From assembly GCA_022451925.1 (NCBI GenBank), contig JAKUNL010000005.1, forward strand, positions 1 to 54,826: a stretch of 54,826 nucleotides of DNA, written 5' to 3'. Source of the stretch: Dehalococcoidia bacterium. GTDB lineage: Bacteria; Chloroflexota; Dehalococcoidia; Lucifugimonadales; UBA3495. Made by a program: the position numbers and the translations under genes. Shown piece after piece: positions 53,561-54,826 of the stretch. The notes beneath the pieces were generated by a model. That model ran no database searches. It was not told the origin of the DNA and saw only the letters and a program-made list of their open reading frames with translations. Each line of letters starts with the position of its first letter. The stretch's first letter is position 1.

Positions 53561-54076
53561 ATGGAACAAGAGACAGACACCGAACAATCACCAAACCAGA
53601 TAGATAATTGTCAGTGGCATCCCAATGTTGAGACCAGGCTATCCTGTAGTCAATGTGGTAAGAGTATTTGCACCCAGTGCATGATTCAAGCCTCTGTTGG
53701 CATCCGGTGCCCAGAATGTGGCAAGGGTGTCAAGATGCCTACGTTTGACGTTCAGCCGATCTACTACGCCCGAGCGATTGGTGCCGGTGTAGGGATTTCC
53801 ATCGGCGGCGGTATACTCTGGATAATCTTCAATGTAATTTTTGGCGGCTATGGGATATTGTCATCGATTCCGGTTTTAGCCGTCGGTTACGTTGCTGGAG
53901 AGTTGATTAGCAAATCAGTGAACGCCAAACGAAGCAATGGACTGGCTTACATAGCTGCCGGCGCAGTTGTCGGGGCCTTTATAATTGCTTTGCCCACCAG
54001 TCCGGCGTCGGGAAGCATCTGGGGGTTAATCGTATTGGCTATCGCCGTTTATAGTGCCGCCCAGCGGGTCAAATAG
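53561..54076 (+). CDS. B-box-type zinc-finger membrane protein
   Basis: About 171 residues. The N-terminal zinc region has C-x2-H (CQWHP), C-x2-C (CSQCGKSIC), C-x2-C (CTQC), and C-x2-C (CPEC), followed after a short linker by three to four hydrophobic helices. This is the layout of B-box-zinc/rhomboid-like or DUF-type membrane proteins common in Chloroflexota and Actinobacteria, without the rhomboid Ser/His. ATG 53561 (MEQETDTE) is taken; the frame is open to 53492 inside the PlsY-like gene. Its end overlaps the end of convergent recX by 51 bases. Function unknown. Confidence 0.78.
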   Translation: MEQETDTEQSPNQIDNCQWHPNVETRLSCSQCGKSICTQCMIQASVGIRCPECGKGVKMPTFDVQPIYYARAIGAGVGISIGGGILWIIFNVIFGGYGILSSIPVLAVGYVAGELISKSVNAKRSNGLAYIAAGAVVGAFIIALPTSPASGSIWGLIVLAIAVYSAAQRVK

Positions 54077-54556
54077 TTCACTCCAGATTCGTTCTACCGT
54101 TTGACCCAGAACCTCACCGTTAAAACCTCTTCTTTGCAAGAACCCACCTAGTTTGCGCTTGAATACCGTATGGTTAGCCGCGGATAGTTTTGAGGCGTAT
54201 TTGGAGCCTGCTTTGTAGGCGTTGGCAGCGGAATCGAAACCCGAAAGGGCGTCTTGGATGACCTCTCGGTCCACACCCAACTTACGTAGTTCCTGGCTGA
54301 TTATAGCCGGTCCTTTGGGTCGGTACCGTTCTCGTTGCTCTCGCCATTGTTTTGCGAAGGTAGAATCATTGACCAGCCCCTGGTTACGAAGCGAGCAAAG
54401 AGCCTTTTCAATCGCCGAATTGGTGAAACGGTCTTGCAACCGGCGTCTCACCTCGTTTTCTGATCTTGCCCGGTAGGAAAGGAGTCGGAGAGCGGCGTTC
54501 TTAGCTTTTGTGTAAGAAGGATCTGGGTCATTGGGAATTTTTCTGTACAGAGCCAT
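54026..54556 (-). CDS. recX: Regulatory protein RecX
   Basis: A helical RecX of 176 residues that modulates RecA filaments. KNAALRLLSYRARSENEVRRRL (first repeat), VNDSTFAKQWREQRERYRPKGPAII (RecX hallmark F/Y-A-x2-W/F), and the C-terminal LGGFLQRRGFNGEVLGQTVERI are recognisable. ATG 54556 (MALYRK) with GGAG nine bases upstream is preferred; the frame is open to 54625. The 3' end overlaps the convergent zinc-finger gene by 51 bases. A probable recA end lies immediately upstream, the usual order. Confidence 0.9.
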   Translation of the reverse strand: MALYRKIPNDPDPSYTKAKNAALRLLSYRARSENEVRRRLQDRFTNSAIEKALCSLRNQGLVNDSTFAKQWREQRERYRPKGPAIISQELRKLGVDREVIQDALSGFDSAANAYKAGSKYASKLSAANHTVFKRKLGGFLQRRGFNGEVLGQTVERIWSELFDPLGGTINGDSQYD

Positions 54557-54691
54557 GGATAATCGCTCCGAAAACCCCGTTAGACTTAGTGGCTGACAAC
54601 CACAAAATCTAACGGTCGGTTGCATGGTTGGGATAGGGTCTTTAATGCAGCCGCTTTTACTATGCGTATCAGTTGTATCTGTTAAGCGACG

Positions 54692-54826
54692 TTATTCTTG
54701 GCCAGCTTGTTCCAAGCCATTATTAGCGAGGAAGTCAGCTACTGAATTCGACCCTCTGACGACATCCCCATCTTGTGATTCCGGTTGTTCTGCTACGGGT
54801 TCGTCCGCAGGGCTTCGAAGTCGACC
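54692..54826 (-). CDS. 3' end of a gene, possibly recA (partial)
   Basis: Reading from the right edge on the minus strand gives 44 codons ending in TAA at 54692. The sequence is acidic and hydrophilic (ADEPVAEQPESQDGDV) and ends VADFLANNGLEQAGQE. Such a tail followed by recX would suit RecA, whose C-terminus is acidic, but no RecA motif is within the window and the assignment rests on position. The N-terminal part lies beyond the right edge. Confidence 0.5.
   Translation of the reverse strand, partial: GRLRSPADEPVAEQPESQDGDVVRGSNSVADFLANNGLEQAGQE

Overview
The window looks like a chromosomal segment of a Chloroflexota bacterium, most like the marine SAR202/Dehalococcoidia lineages. This is an inference from gene content. 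There is a HspR-type MerR regulator with DnaJ and Clp genes, RNase Y, a hemA-cobalamin cluster, and many catabolic paralogues: two LLM flavin oxidoreductases, four MFS carriers, a CaiB-type CoA-transferase, an enolase-superfamily dehydratase, tandem ketopantoate-reductase-like genes and an SDR. No rRNA, CRISPR array, insertion sequence or phage gene was seen. Base composition looks even. GTG and TTG starts are common and several are fixed by good Shine-Dalgarno (SD) sites.

Layout. 0-4.5 kb (minus): gamma-carbonic-anhydrase-like protein, CoA-transferase and two ketopantoate-reductase paralogues, then a VTT membrane protein. 4.7-9.4 kb: a heat-shock locus, with cbpA/dnaJ-hspR-clpC on minus and a divergent hsp20 on plus, separated by a control region with two recognisable promoters and an inverted repeat on the hsp20 promoter. 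9.7-21.6 kb: accessory metabolism (rhamnonate-dehydratase-like enzyme, tRNA-Asn, YajQ, LLM oxidoreductase, three MFS carriers, a cupin/DinB/metallo-beta-lactamase/dimeric-barrel operon, an SDR). One MFS gene is apparently frameshifted. 21.7-30.4 kb (minus): hemA-cobH-cbiX-cbiD-cbiT-cobI-cobM-cbiG-cobJ, the early corrin ring of B12 by the early-cobalt route, without cbiE or cobK/cbiJ in the window. 31.3-34.8 kb: alaS-ruvX. 35-41 kb: amidohydrolase, nitrilase, tRNA-Gln, sugar nucleotidyltransferase, a lipoprotein protease with a collagen-like stalk, MFS and a second LLM enzyme.

42-45.7 kb (minus): myo-inositol-phosphate synthase, a PimA-like mannosyltransferase and a phosphatidylinositol-phosphate-synthase-like enzyme form a tight operon, followed by ribH. 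Together they suggest inositol phospholipids and possibly PIM-like glycolipids. 45.8-50 kb (minus): a PP2C phosphatase next to a divergent protein kinase, then prmA and a classical dnaJ. 50-54.8 kb: RNase Y (with a hairpin at the predicted 5' end of its mRNA), a PHP phosphoesterase, a PlsY-like protein, a zinc-finger membrane protein, recX, and the 3' end of a gene that by position may be recA.

The points most worth a second look are the collagen-stalk protease, the inositol-lipid operon, the HspR-type control region, the kinase/phosphatase pair, the +1 frameshift in an MFS gene, the SDR without its catalytic Tyr/Lys, and the Cys cluster in CbiX.
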